Position numbers and translations under genes: made by a program
Source of the DNA: a virus
Virus record (IMG/VR): IMGVR_UViG_3300047478_000138
Location: 1-64,000 of that record
Reading direction: 5' to 3' (one strand)
Length of the DNA: 64,000 nucleotides
Notes under the pieces: generated by a model
Database searches by the model: none
What the model saw: only the letters and a program-made list of their open reading frames with translations
Told to the model about the DNA's origin: nothing
Shown: piece after piece, positions 8,537-16,675 of the stretch
How positions within the stretch are numbered: position 1 is the stretch's first letter
Layout: each line of letters starts with the position of its first letter

Positions 8537-8593
8537 ATGATGGCATGTAAAACTAAAAAACCAACACCTAAACCAAAACCAAAAATGAAGTAG
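8537..8593 (+). CDS. Micro-ORF encoding an 18-residue Lys/Pro-rich peptide
   Basis: GAGGAG lies four bases before an ATGATG start. The peptide is MMACKTKKPTPKPKPKMK. It ends eight bases before the next gene, and its last codons and stop (AAGTAGG) could supply that gene's ribosome site. A similar 13-residue peptide (MACKTTKPPKPKK) is encoded at 35061-35102, which argues that both are real. Possibly a translated leader or a tiny DNA-binding peptide. Confidence 0.45.
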   Translation: MMACKTKKPTPKPKPKMK

Positions 8594-8601
8594 GTAGTTA
8601 A

Positions 8602-8949
8602 ATGGCGGAGTCTAAAAATAAAACTGAAGTAATCATAGACGAAACAGGGCAAAATGCTGCGGCAATAATACTTAGTAACATGAAACATAGACCAGACATG
8701 CTTGCAAAAAACTTAGTACAGACTGTTCCAGGAGCTGGAGCAGCCTTTACAGGATATTCTGCAGGTCAAGGAATAGCTGCTGCAAAAGACTTATACGGAC
8801 ATAATAATCCAGGATTAGCAGAGTATCTGGCAAGTGCAGCAGGCTCAGTTGGACAAGGATTAACCTTTGGAGTAATGTCTGCAGAAGATATTGCTAATAA
8901 AATAGTACCAATAAGTGTGGTAGATAGAGCTGAGTTGCTTAAAAAATAG
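8602..8949 (+). CDS. Hypothetical head-region protein with Gly/Ala-rich core
   Basis: 115 residues with an amphipathic N-terminus and a small-residue-rich middle (GAGAAFTGYSAGQGIAAAKD and SAAGSVGQGLTFGV), the type of sequence found in membrane-interacting ejection proteins. No recognised family. It sits between portal and scaffold genes and its ribosome site is weak, so translation probably depends on coupling to the micro-ORF before it. Confidence 0.45.
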   Translation: MAESKNKTEVIIDETGQNAAAIILSNMKHRPDMLAKNLVQTVPGAGAAFTGYSAGQGIAAAKDLYGHNNPGLAEYLASAAGSVGQGLTFGVMSAEDIANKIVPISVVDRAELLKK

Positions 8950-8957
8950 GCAATAGA

Positions 8958-8976
8958 CTGCTTAAAAAATAAGCAG
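8958..8976 (+). other. Intergenic hairpin without U-tract
   Basis: A perfect seven-base-pair stem (CTGCTTA / TAAGCAG) with an A5 loop, nine bases after a stop codon. No T-run follows. It may be a weak terminator, an RNA processing site or a 3'-end stabiliser. A TATAAT occurs at 8996-9001, before the next gene. Confidence 0.4.
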
Positions 8977-9048
8977 CAATTAAGTTATGAGAAGTTATAA
9001 TAGCTAAAGTGGAATACACTAAAATCAACAATCGAAAGGAATCATAAT

Positions 9049-9360
9049 ATGATTAACCAAATGAATTCGACTGATTCAATGGAATTAGAGTTAGTAAAAG
9101 AGTCGTTACGTAAAGATGTGTCGTTAGCCGAGGACCTGGAAGGGCTACTCAAAGATGAAAGATTCCAGAGAGTATTCGTAAGAAACTTCTGTACAGATGT
9201 GGTGATTGAGGAAACTAAAAAGTTAATCAGTCCAAATGAAGTAATCAGAGAAAGTTCTCTTGAAAAGATAAAAGCTGCTAAATACTTAGAAGCATATATA
9301 GACTATGTAACAGATTGTGGAATTGCTGCTAAAGCTGATCTAGCTGAAGGAATAAGATAA
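9049..9360 (+). CDS. Hypothetical head protein, 103 aa
   Basis: A helical, acidic protein with an AAAGGA ribosome site. It ends at a TAATG overlap with the scaffold-like gene, so the two are translated together. Its position between portal and scaffold/capsid corresponds to N4 gp58-type small head proteins, but there is no recognisable sequence motif. Confidence 0.5.
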   Translation: MINQMNSTDSMELELVKESLRKDVSLAEDLEGLLKDERFQRVFVRNFCTDVVIEETKKLISPNEVIRESSLEKIKAAKYLEAYIDYVTDCGIAAKADLAEGIR

Positions 9361-10523
9361 TGAGTCCAGATACTATGACAGATGAAGAATTTTCAAGATG
9401 GATGGATACTACTGAATTTCCTGATACAGAAGAAGAAGAAGAAATTGAAGTAGATGGTACTGAAGAAGAGGAATTTACTGAAGAAGCTGAAGAGGCTGAA
9501 TTGGAACAACCTGAAGAGGAATCCGATAATAATGGTGATGAAGATGAACCAGAAGAAGCTGAAGAAGAAGGCTCCGAAGAAGCTGAAGAAGGTACCGACG
9601 GGGACCAAGAAGAGCAAGAAGAGGAAAAACCTGAAGATGAAACAAAACCTGCAGAGTTGGAGACACAACCAGTAGAAAGTAAAACATACAGATTTAAAGC
9701 AGACGGTGAAGAGTTCGAGTTTACTGAAAAGGAAATGATTGAACAATTTGGCGGAGTATTTGCAAAAGCTGTAAACTATACTAAGAAGACACAAGCTCTT
9801 CAGAAACACAGACCAATGATAGACACTATTGAGCAAGAGAAACTCACTCAACAAGACTTGAATTTCGCAGTGGATCTACTGAAAGGCAACAAAGAAGCGA
9901 TTGCAGAGTTAATTAAGAGACATGAGATAGATACATTGGAACTTGAAACTGATAATGCATCGAAATATGTGCCTAATAGTTATGGTCGGAGTGAAGTAGA
10001 ATTAAATATCCAAGAAATTACTAACGAAATTAGTAAAGATCCTGAATATGAAGTTACTCATAGAGTACTTACTAAGGATTGGGATGATGATTCATGGACA
10101 GAAATGACCAAGAAACCGCAGTTAATTAAGTTATTGCACAACGACATAAAGAATGGGGCATTTGCAAAAGTGAATCCGATTGCTAAAAAGTTAAGAATGC
10201 AAGATGAAGTTAAGTACGGACAAAACATGCGATCAGATATTGAGTACTATAAGCTTGCTGCTAATATACATTCTGCACAAACTGAGCAAGAAGCTCAAAG
10301 AGTGAATAAAGCAGAACAAGATGCACTTACTCAAAGAAAGATCGCTGAGGTAAAAAGCAGTGAAACTAGTAGAGATGCTACAAAGAAACTTGCCGATAAA
10401 CGAAAGGCTGCAGCACCAACCAAAAGTAATGCTGGAACAAAGAAATCCGTAAACTACTTGGAAGAAGCACTCAATATGAGTGATGATGACTACTTGAAGT
10501 GGATGGAAAAAAAGCTGAAATAA
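9360..10523 (+). CDS. Putative capsid scaffolding protein
   Basis: 387 residues. Residues about 16-100 are an extreme Glu/Asp-rich low-complexity region. The rest is charged and helical, ending in a Lys-rich tail (DYLKWMEKKLK). This acidic, coiled-coil architecture immediately upstream of the capsid gene is typical of podovirus scaffolding proteins. It would direct procapsid assembly and then leave the head. The GAA/GAG repeats create misleading antisense ORFs over 9393-9854. Identification is by composition and position. Confidence 0.7.
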   Translation: MSPDTMTDEEFSRWMDTTEFPDTEEEEEIEVDGTEEEEFTEEAEEAELEQPEEESDNNGDEDEPEEAEEEGSEEAEEGTDGDQEEQEEEKPEDETKPAELETQPVESKTYRFKADGEEFEFTEKEMIEQFGGVFAKAVNYTKKTQALQKHRPMIDTIEQEKLTQQDLNFAVDLLKGNKEAIAELIKRHEIDTLELETDNASKYVPNSYGRSEVELNIQEITNEISKDPEYEVTHRVLTKDWDDDSWTEMTKKPQLIKLLHNDIKNGAFAKVNPIAKKLRMQDEVKYGQNMRSDIEYYKLAANIHSAQTEQEAQRVNKAEQDALTQRKIAEVKSSETSRDATKKLADKRKAAAPTKSNAGTKKSVNYLEEALNMSDDDYLKWMEKKLK

Positions 10524-10541
10524 GCTAAATAAGGAACTTAA

Positions 10542-11765
10542 ATGAGTTACAACACAGGTACGACTGGCGCTCCGTCAGCGATAGATAAAAAAGCAGGTAA
10601 TGGTCAGTTAACTCAGTACCACTACAACAAAAAAGCAATCATCGACATTAAAGATGAGATGTACTTTTCCCAAATGTCAGGTACTATGGCAATGCCAAAG
10701 AACCAAGGTAAAGAAGTAGTTAAGCACAGATACATTCCTGTACTAGATGACCAAAATGAAGTTGCAAACTCAGGTTTAGACGCACTTGGTGTAGCATCAA
10801 ATGGTAACTTATATGGTTCAAGTCGTGGTATGGGATTCATTACTGCAAAACTTCCAGAATTGGGTGAAAATGCTACTCGTGTAAACAAAATTAGCTTCAG
10901 CCGTAAAGAAGTACGTGGTACAATCAAGAATCGTGGTTTCTTCTACGAGTGGACTAAAGACGAGATGAACTTTGATTCAGATGCTCAATTGAAAATGCAC
11001 ACAACTACTGAAGCAGTACGTGCGGCTAACCAAGTAAATGAAGATACACTTGCTATCGAGTTAATTAATGGTGCTGGCGTAGTTTACTATGCAGGTGATG
11101 CAACTACTGTAGCTACAGTTGATGAAACTTCGGTTCCAACAATTCGTGACTTGATCAGAATTGACACAGAACTTGATAATAACAAATGTCCAAAAGACAC
11201 TACAGTTATCGTTGGTTCAAACATGACAGATACACGTACAGTACAAGCTGCTCGTTATATGTTCATTAGTCCAGATATGAAAATGGATTACATGTCAATC
11301 AAAGCATTGAATGGTACAGATGATGCGTTCGTATCAGTAGAGCAATATGCTGCTGCTAATAAAAACGGTAAATATGTAACTGCAATTCATGGTGAAATTG
11401 GTAAAGTTGGACCATTCCGTATAGTTGTACACCCTAAAATGGTTAAATACTCAAGTGTTACTGGTGCTGCATCAGGTAAAGCATGGGTTTCTGCAGTTGG
11501 TACAGATGAGTTCAGAAATGATGGTACTAAATTCGAGGTTTACGCAAACTTAGTAATTGGTTCAGGTTCATTCACACACATCGGTTTCGAGTTTGGTGCA
11601 GGTACACAAGGTAAATTCAACATTCAACACAAGACTCCAGAGTCTCTACGTACTCGTGAAAACCCATACGCTAAGTTTGGTATGACAATCATTGAATACT
11701 GGAATGGCGTCCTCATCGAACGTCCTGAGCATATAGCAAATTATGTAACTGCTTCTAAATACTAA
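10542..11765 (+). CDS. Major capsid protein, N4-gp56 family
   Basis: 407 residues. The N-terminal part (MYFSQMSGTMAMPKNQGKEV, then HRYIPVLDDQN) and the C-terminal EYWNGVLIERPEHIANYVTA match the N4-gp56 type capsid family, which has the HK97 fold. Codon use is the least A/T-extreme of the late block (many GCA, GGT, TTC), as expected for the most highly expressed protein. AAGGA ribosome site. Directly downstream are a small hairpin and then a homing endonuclease gene. Confidence 0.88.
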   Translation: MSYNTGTTGAPSAIDKKAGNGQLTQYHYNKKAIIDIKDEMYFSQMSGTMAMPKNQGKEVVKHRYIPVLDDQNEVANSGLDALGVASNGNLYGSSRGMGFITAKLPELGENATRVNKISFSRKEVRGTIKNRGFFYEWTKDEMNFDSDAQLKMHTTTEAVRAANQVNEDTLAIELINGAGVVYYAGDATTVATVDETSVPTIRDLIRIDTELDNNKCPKDTTVIVGSNMTDTRTVQAARYMFISPDMKMDYMSIKALNGTDDAFVSVEQYAAANKNGKYVTAIHGEIGKVGPFRIVVHPKMVKYSSVTGAASGKAWVSAVGTDEFRNDGTKFEVYANLVIGSGSFTHIGFEFGAGTQGKFNIQHKTPESLRTRENPYAKFGMTIIEYWNGVLIERPEHIANYVTASKY

Positions 11766-11780
11766 GGTTGGTTGAAGGTC

Positions 11781-11795
11781 CACTACGGTATAGTG
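11781..11795 (+). other. Small hairpin downstream of the capsid gene
   Basis: A five-base-pair stem (CACTA / TAGTG) with loop CGGTA, 15 bases after the capsid stop, with no T-run. It could mark the mRNA 3' end or a processing point between capsid and the inserted endonuclease gene. Low information by itself. Confidence 0.3.
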
Positions 11796-11819
11796 TTCAT
11801 AAAAGATTAGGAGTCAATT

Positions 11820-12659
11820 ATGAGTCATTATACTTACGTGGTATTCGATCCAAGTTCAGATATGAAGTACATAGGAGTAAGATCCTGTGAATGTCCTGTA
11901 GATGAGGACCCTTATATGGGTTCCTCATACGCAATGACAAATGAAGATAGAGCTAGATGCGATAAACTTGTGTTGAGTATATTCCCTACAAGAGAAGAAG
12001 CTTTAGCTGAAGAAATTAGGCTACATGCAGTTCATGAAGTACATAAAAATCCAGAATTCTGGAATATGGTTAAGCAAACTTCAACTAAATTCGTGAGTGA
12101 TAGAAAAGGCCATAAACTAACTGAAGAACATAAACGTAAATGTGGTGAAGCACTAACAGGCAGAAAGATGAAGCCTTTTACAGAAGAGCATAGACAAAGG
12201 CTTGCTAGAGCAAAGTTAGGAACTAAAGCATCAAGAGAGACTAGAGCCAAACTATCAGAAATGCGTAAAGGTACAGGCAATAGTAGGTACAAACATAGTT
12301 CTGTATATGAGTGGATGTCAAGAGAAGGTGCTGTATTTATAGGCACTCCTTTAGAGCTTAAAGAGGATAAAAACTTAGATGGTTCACATGTATACGCAAC
12401 GGTTGCCGGAAAACGAAATTACGCACACGGTTGGAGAATAGTCAAAAATATAACTAGTGGTTGTGCTACAACAGATAGATTATATATAGACAGCTATACT
12501 TGGGTGCATGTAGATGGCAGAGAATTCTGCGGCAGAATAGAGGAATTTAGAGACTTCCTAGGAGTTGCTAATATGTCCAATATAAAAAAGTTAGTAAGAA
12601 AAGACATTGGCTCATCCAAAGGGTGGTCAATAAAGTGGTATATACCAAGTAGAGCTTAA
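11820..12659 (+). CDS. Free-standing GIY-YIG homing endonuclease with NUMOD3 repeats
   Basis: 279 residues. The N-terminus TYVVFDPSSDMKYIGVRSC is the GIY-YIG variant seen in phage Seg-like enzymes (YVV at 6-8, YIG at 17-19), followed by PYMGSS. Residues about 96-150 contain repeated NUMOD3 DNA-binding motifs (GHKLTEEHKRK, PFTEEHRQR, KASRETRAK). It should make site-specific cuts in related phage DNA lacking the gene. It is wedged between the capsid gene and the next structural gene, and both starts are preceded by an AGGAGTCA-type ribosome site. No intron signature is visible, so it is probably free-standing. Confidence 0.8.
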   Translation: MSHYTYVVFDPSSDMKYIGVRSCECPVDEDPYMGSSYAMTNEDRARCDKLVLSIFPTREEALAEEIRLHAVHEVHKNPEFWNMVKQTSTKFVSDRKGHKLTEEHKRKCGEALTGRKMKPFTEEHRQRLARAKLGTKASRETRAKLSEMRKGTGNSRYKHSSVYEWMSREGAVFIGTPLELKEDKNLDGSHVYATVAGKRNYAHGWRIVKNITSGCATTDRLYIDSYTWVHVDGREFCGRIEEFRDFLGVANMSNIKKLVRKDIGSSKGWSIKWYIPSRA

Positions 12660-12668
12660 GCTCCACTC

Positions 12669-12677
12669 TGCTAAAAT
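12669..12677 (+). promoter_or_regulatory. Extended -10 promoter (TGCTAAAAT)
   Basis: This is a one-base variant of the TGCTATAAT nonamer seen elsewhere, placed 63 bases before the next start. A palindrome GAGCTTAAGCTC (12652-12663) holds the stop codon of the preceding endonuclease gene. The promoter could restore transcription downstream of the endonuclease insertion. Confidence 0.4.
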
Positions 12678-12739
12678 ACGAATTAAAAGTCATAGAGTAT
12701 CACCTCGGACTATAAAATTAAAGATAAGGAGTCATAAAA

Positions 12740-13243
12740 ATGACTTACACAGAACTAAAAGATAGAGCAAAAGAGTTGAATGTAGAATTCAAAGGGCAAA
12801 TTGCCAAGGAAGAGTTGGAAGCATTAGTTGCGTCAGCAGAAGAAGAGCTGGAAATGCAAAGTAAAGCAGAAGGTTATGAAAAACCAATTCCTGCAGTAGT
12901 TGAAACAGCAAAGAAAAAAGTTAATGCACGTCAAGCTGCGATGTTAATGCGTAAAGTGAAGATTACTCCACTTGAAGAAAGAATGAGAGGATTGCCCTCT
13001 GAGTTCTACTCAGTTGGAAACGGCTCAATTGGGTTCGTAAAAAAAGTAGTAAGATTTAATGTTCCTACATGGGAGCCACAAGTATTGTTGGACATGCTTG
13101 CTGAAAAAACTATGTTAATTCAAGAAGAAACTACAGTAAATGGTAAAGAAGTTACAATTGTACGTAGTACAGAAGCTTACTCAATAGTTGATGTCCCACT
13201 AACCCAAGAAGAAAAAGCTGAATTAGCTGCTTCAAAAAAGTAA
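12740..13243 (+). CDS. Structural protein with N-terminal HeH/SAP-like motif
   Basis: 167 residues. The first 31 residues (TYTELKDRAKELNVEFKGQI plus KEELEALV) match the helix-extended-helix pattern found in phage head-tail and termination-type proteins. The C-terminal half (VPTWEPQVLLDMLAEKT) is unrecognised. It follows the capsid in N4-like order (gp55 region). AAGGAG ribosome site. Probably a head-completion or connector-associated protein. Confidence 0.5.
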   Translation: MTYTELKDRAKELNVEFKGQIAKEELEALVASAEEELEMQSKAEGYEKPIPAVVETAKKKVNARQAAMLMRKVKITPLEERMRGLPSEFYSVGNGSIGFVKKVVRFNVPTWEPQVLLDMLAEKTMLIQEETTVNGKEVTIVRSTEAYSIVDVPLTQEEKAELAASKK

Positions 13244-13248
13244 CTATA

Positions 13249-13272
13249 TAGTGAGCTCTAAGGAGCTTACTA
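13249..13272 (+). other. Perfect intergenic stem-loop, no U-tract
   Basis: A ten-base-pair stem (TAGTGAGCTC / GAGCTTACTA, one G-U pair) with loop TAAG, starting five bases after a stop codon. The absence of a following T-run makes a terminator unlikely. An RNA-level function such as processing or 3' protection is more plausible. The G-U pair shows that pairing holds in the + strand RNA. Confidence 0.5.
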
Positions 13273-13293
13273 ATATACGTACAAAGGATTACT

Positions 13294-13719
13294 ATGGCAG
13301 ATTTCATTATACCTCAGGGGGAAGAGTTTAAGTTTACTATGAAAGTCATCACTAATGATAGCTTTCTGCCACAATCGGTTGCAGACTTAGTTGATATTGG
13401 TGTAGCAGAAAGTGCTACAAAAGTAAAACTACAAAATAGAGACACACTAGCTTGCTTAGTTAGTACAGGAGTCACTATAGAAAAAATACCAGATGATGTT
13501 GAAGCTATACCATTAACTTACCTAAATGGGATGCTTAGTGTAACACTGCCAAGTACATTAACTGCACAAATGGTATCTGATAGAGCTGATAAAATAGATG
13601 ATTACTACTTAAAACCAACATACCAAATGCTGATTACATTAGACTTCAATGATGTGTATCCAACACGAACTGCGATGATAAAAGATGTATTTGTACTACC
13701 AACTACCTGTGTGGCATAG
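13294..13719 (+). CDS. Hypothetical structural protein, 141 aa
   Basis: It begins MADFIIPQGEEFKFTMKV and is beta-rich with a final MIKDVFVLPTTCVA strand, the general pattern of BppU-like or tail-tube-adaptor Ig domains. AAAGGA ribosome site. It ends three bases before the large receptor-binding protein gene, so the two are probably partners. Confidence 0.5.
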   Translation: MADFIIPQGEEFKFTMKVITNDSFLPQSVADLVDIGVAESATKVKLQNRDTLACLVSTGVTIEKIPDDVEAIPLTYLNGMLSVTLPSTLTAQMVSDRADKIDDYYLKPTYQMLITLDFNDVYPTRTAMIKDVFVLPTTCVA

Positions 13720-13722
13720 CAC

Positions 13723-15441
13723 ATGGTAGAAATAAAAGCACCAACTACTCCAGTAAAAACTCAGAAAACTGAGATAATAACTGCTAATAGCAATGCTGCT
13801 GTAAGTATACTAGGCTCAAGTAAGTTACAAGTTACACCTGCGGATTACGTAATTGCACAAAGTACATATGATGGAAATGTACCAAAAGGTATATCACAAT
13901 GGATACAAAATGAGATAGCGTTATCGGTTGAAAGTGGTAATATTGGAACTGCAATAGAAAATATAAGAACTACATTAATGAATGCAATTAGTAGTGGGGT
14001 AAACCAATACATAGAAACATTAACCACAGATTATGTGTCACAATCGGCGCTAACTACTACACTAGGATCTGCGATAGGAGCGGTTGATGCAAAAATACTC
14101 AATGTACAGCAAACGTTTGCTACAGAAAATGAAGCATTTGCAACTGAGATAGCAGTATTAAGAGCAAAACTTGGTGATGATGGAAGTCCAGGAGCAATAG
14201 AAGCATATATAGGCAATATAGCAATCGCTGCAGCAACTGATGAATTTGCGTCAGCTACAGATATGACAAGCTTAGTAGCAGTATACAATGAGCAAACACT
14301 TAGAATAGATACATTAGATAATGTAACTGTAACACCTGAAGGATGGACATTAGGTGCTAGTAAGTTAGCTACTACACCAGATAATAGCATAGTTGGTTGG
14401 TCATTCAGTGATGGAAGTAATGAAGTAAGTGAATTCAAGATAAATGCACAGAAATTCAGTGTAAGTGATGGAGTAACTGGGTATACGCCGTTTAGTATAA
14501 CAGGTAGTAACATTCTGTTTAATGGCGTAGTGGATTTCACTAGTACGAATAACTATGGAACTACTACTATTGATGGTGATAATATTACTACTGGTAGTAT
14601 AACAGCTGGGCAGATAGCGGCGAATACGATTACAGCTGATAAAATACAATCTGTATACATAAACGGGTATACTATTGAAGGTGCTGTTATCAGAGGAGCT
14701 TCGATTGAAGGATCTGTTATCAAGAGTTCATGGATAGATTACACCACCACTGGAGATTTGACTAACTGGCAATACTATACAACTTCAACTATCCCAAGTG
14801 CATATGAGGCTAACTTTGCACATGACAATGTTACCGGCGCTTTAATAGTAGATAGTCTAGGCTATGTGCGTCTTCCAGGTGTAGTGCGTCTATTTTCGCA
14901 ATCGTACTCTTCAACTGCGTCTGGCACTAGAAGTCTTAGCCAATATGATTTAATTTTTCCATATTCGTCATATACACAGTCTAATGCTAGAAGATCTGTA
15001 TCTGATAACCCATTGATAGTAAAAGACTCTGCGTCATATATATTTAATTTTGAATGGGGCAGCTGTACCCCATACTTTACTTTTAAAATATTGAATGACA
15101 CGTATGTTATTATGTTTGGTGCGTATTTTTATTTCACTTTAGAATCACTATCATTGATCGTGAAGAAAAATGGGACACAAGTATATAATTCAGGTACTGG
15201 AACTACTACAGTAAAAACTTACACATTTACCAGCGGAATTTTTTCCTTTACAGCAGAATGGAACGGATCTGTGGGGTTTGTACGAATGAATGCTATTACC
15301 GCAGTGCTGAGTACTCTTTCATCATATCCTTCGATTTTTTCAAATTTTACTGTTGGTCTTCAAGGGTCAGTAACGTTAGCGTCGTGCTCTGATATCGGAA
15401 GTACTACGATGTCTATACCGTCATTTTTAGTGCAATCGTGA
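13723..15441 (+). CDS. Receptor-binding tail protein with J-like central domain
   Basis: 572 residues. The N-terminal third is helical (SVESGNIGTAIENIRTTL and similar). The middle, about 205-265, reads like the DUF1983-type domain of phage lambda tip protein J (WTLGASKLATTPDN, FKINAQKFSVSDG, FSITGSNILFNGVVDF). Residues 285-335 are short beta repeats (TITADKIQSVYINGYTIEGA). The C-terminal 230 residues are Ser/Tyr/Phe-rich and unrelated to the rest. By eye, their codon use also shifts (more TTT, CTT and TCG). It probably contacts the host receptor. The C-terminus looks exchanged relative to the backbone. Confidence 0.65.
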   Translation: MVEIKAPTTPVKTQKTEIITANSNAAVSILGSSKLQVTPADYVIAQSTYDGNVPKGISQWIQNEIALSVESGNIGTAIENIRTTLMNAISSGVNQYIETLTTDYVSQSALTTTLGSAIGAVDAKILNVQQTFATENEAFATEIAVLRAKLGDDGSPGAIEAYIGNIAIAAATDEFASATDMTSLVAVYNEQTLRIDTLDNVTVTPEGWTLGASKLATTPDNSIVGWSFSDGSNEVSEFKINAQKFSVSDGVTGYTPFSITGSNILFNGVVDFTSTNNYGTTTIDGDNITTGSITAGQIAANTITADKIQSVYINGYTIEGAVIRGASIEGSVIKSSWIDYTTTGDLTNWQYYTTSTIPSAYEANFAHDNVTGALIVDSLGYVRLPGVVRLFSQSYSSTASGTRSLSQYDLIFPYSSYTQSNARRSVSDNPLIVKDSASYIFNFEWGSCTPYFTFKILNDTYVIMFGAYFYFTLESLSLIVKKNGTQVYNSGTGTTTVKTYTFTSGIFSFTAEWNGSVGFVRMNAITAVLSTLSSYPSIFSNFTVGLQGSVTLASCSDIGSTTMSIPSFLVQS

Positions 15442-15463
15442 TAATCAACAAAGGAGAAATAAA

Positions 15464-15685
15464 ATGTACATAGATGTATTAATAGGGTTTGTTATAGGAT
15501 TATTCATCCTAATAGCAAGAGAAACTATAAACTATAAAAGAAACAAAGAGGCTGATATAGCTATAACAAACTACCAGGCTAGAGGTCGTGAAATAACTTC
15601 ATTAAAAGAGCAACTTACTCTAGCTAATAAGACTATAGTAGGACTAGAAGAACAGTTAGAAGGAGAAATAAATGGCAACATGTGA
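15464..15685 (+). CDS. Small TM plus coiled-coil protein (spanin-like)
   Basis: 73 residues. One N-terminal membrane helix (about 3-20, DVLIGFVIGLFILIA) is followed by a basic turn and a coiled coil (ITSLKEQLTLANKTIVGLEEQLEG). This is the topology of inner-membrane spanins (Rz-like), but it lies well away from the main lysis cluster, so a structural or exclusion role is also possible. AAAGGAG ribosome site. It overlaps the next micro-ORF. Confidence 0.5.
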   Translation: MYIDVLIGFVIGLFILIARETINYKRNKEADIAITNYQARGREITSLKEQLTLANKTIVGLEEQLEGEINGNM

Positions 15686-15740
15686 AGTTACACTACCACT
15701 AGCATCTAGACATCTGTGCGATAATTCGTATAACAATTAA
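15672..15740 (+). CDS. Micro-ORF, 22-residue peptide
   Basis: It starts within the end of the previous gene, just after GGAGAAATAA, and begins MATCEVTLPLAS. The next micro-ORF begins MACTNTLPM, and the shared MA-C-TLP pattern suggests that both are translated and related. No known family. Could also be fortuitous. Confidence 0.35.
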   Translation: MATCEVTLPLASRHLCDNSYNN

Positions 15741-15751
15741 GGAGTCTGATA

Positions 15752-15811
15752 ATGGCATGTACAAATACACTACCGATGGTAGTACTAGCTGATGGAACAC
15801 TTATGCTATAA
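15752..15811 (+). CDS. Micro-ORF, 19-residue peptide overlapping a promoter
   Basis: A strong ribosome site (AAGGAG, eight bases from the ATG) precedes the peptide MACTNTLPMVVLADGTLML. Its final codons overlap the TGCTATAAT promoter of the next gene. Resemblance to the preceding micro-ORF (MA-C-TLP) is the main support. Function unknown. Confidence 0.4.
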   Translation: MACTNTLPMVVLADGTLML

Positions 15812-15812
15812 T
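15804..15812 (+). promoter_or_regulatory. Extended -10 promoter (TGCTATAAT)
   Basis: An exact copy of the nonamer also found at 4147 and 20752, placed 31 bases before the next gene start. No convincing -35 box is visible, as expected for an extended -10 promoter. Confidence 0.5.
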
Positions 15813-15842
15813 ACGTTAATTGAATAAAATAAAGGAATAAAA

Positions 15843-16661
15843 ATGGCAGCAACAGCAATGGAATATAATCCAGGACTACCAAGAGATTTAGATGTAACAC
15901 CGATATTTACAGACTTGATGAAAGCGGCTACAGGACAGAGTAGTATCTACCTGAAAGCAAAAGCAACAGTATTAGACTATGTAGAAAAAGGTCACTTGAC
16001 TGAGGTGCAAAAAGCAGAAGTATTGGCTAAAACAATAACTGACTTAGCAAGTGGAATGACTGCACAAGCGCTACAAGCTGCAGTGGAAATAGCTAAAGAA
16101 AATAGAGATGCTCCAGTAGTGTACTTGAAAGCAATAGAAGATACAAAATTGATTAATGCACAAATGCAAAAAACAATAATAGATGCTAATAAAGCTGATA
16201 TGGAAACAGACTTGACATTGATGGCAATAAAGAAAGCTCAAGCAGAATTGACAATAGACTACGGAGTAACTGCACTTGCAGCAATGCCAGATTGGACAGT
16301 AGCACTAGCATATAATGCATCAGGTACTAAACATGAGTCAATTAAAATGGCACAAGCTAATGTATATAATGGGTATGCAACAGCGTATAGACAAAATGGA
16401 ATTGTACTGCCAGTAATTGACTCAGTAGGTTGGTTAACATCAGGAACATCAGCTGATGAGGTTGGATTAAACTATTGGCAAACGAAAGTTGCTGAGAGAC
16501 AAGAAAAAGGATTTGATGATAATACTAGACAGCATGTGGCTAATAGTTCTGCTACAATGGTAAGTATGTTGTTAAGCTCTGAAGAGGCTGCATTGGTTGA
16601 TGATGCATCTGCTGCATTAGCTAAGTGGACTGCGGCTGTTGATTATTTGAATAACGCATAA
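15843..16661 (+). CDS. Structural protein, N4 gp54-like position
   Basis: 272 residues (about 29 kDa), helical and Ala-rich, with regular amphipathic stretches (LTEVQKAEVLAKTITDLASG, MQKTIIDANKADMETDLTLM). Size and position between capsid and vRNAP correspond to N4 gp54, a 30 kDa virion protein, but the assignment rests on synteny. Own promoter and AAAGGA ribosome site. Probably a tail tube or ejection-associated virion component. Confidence 0.55.
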   Translation: MAATAMEYNPGLPRDLDVTPIFTDLMKAATGQSSIYLKAKATVLDYVEKGHLTEVQKAEVLAKTITDLASGMTAQALQAAVEIAKENRDAPVVYLKAIEDTKLINAQMQKTIIDANKADMETDLTLMAIKKAQAELTIDYGVTALAAMPDWTVALAYNASGTKHESIKMAQANVYNGYATAYRQNGIVLPVIDSVGWLTSGTSADEVGLNYWQTKVAERQEKGFDDNTRQHVANSSATMVSMLLSSEEAALVDDASAALAKWTAAVDYLNNA

Positions 16662-16675
16662 TTAAGGAGTAGCAG

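Noticed and set aside
9393-9854. 153-residue ORF on the - strand over the scaffold gene
   Set aside because: It is the antisense of a GAA/GAG-rich acidic repeat and gives a low-complexity Phe/Leu/Ser sequence. There is no ribosome site, and the + strand frame is clearly coding.
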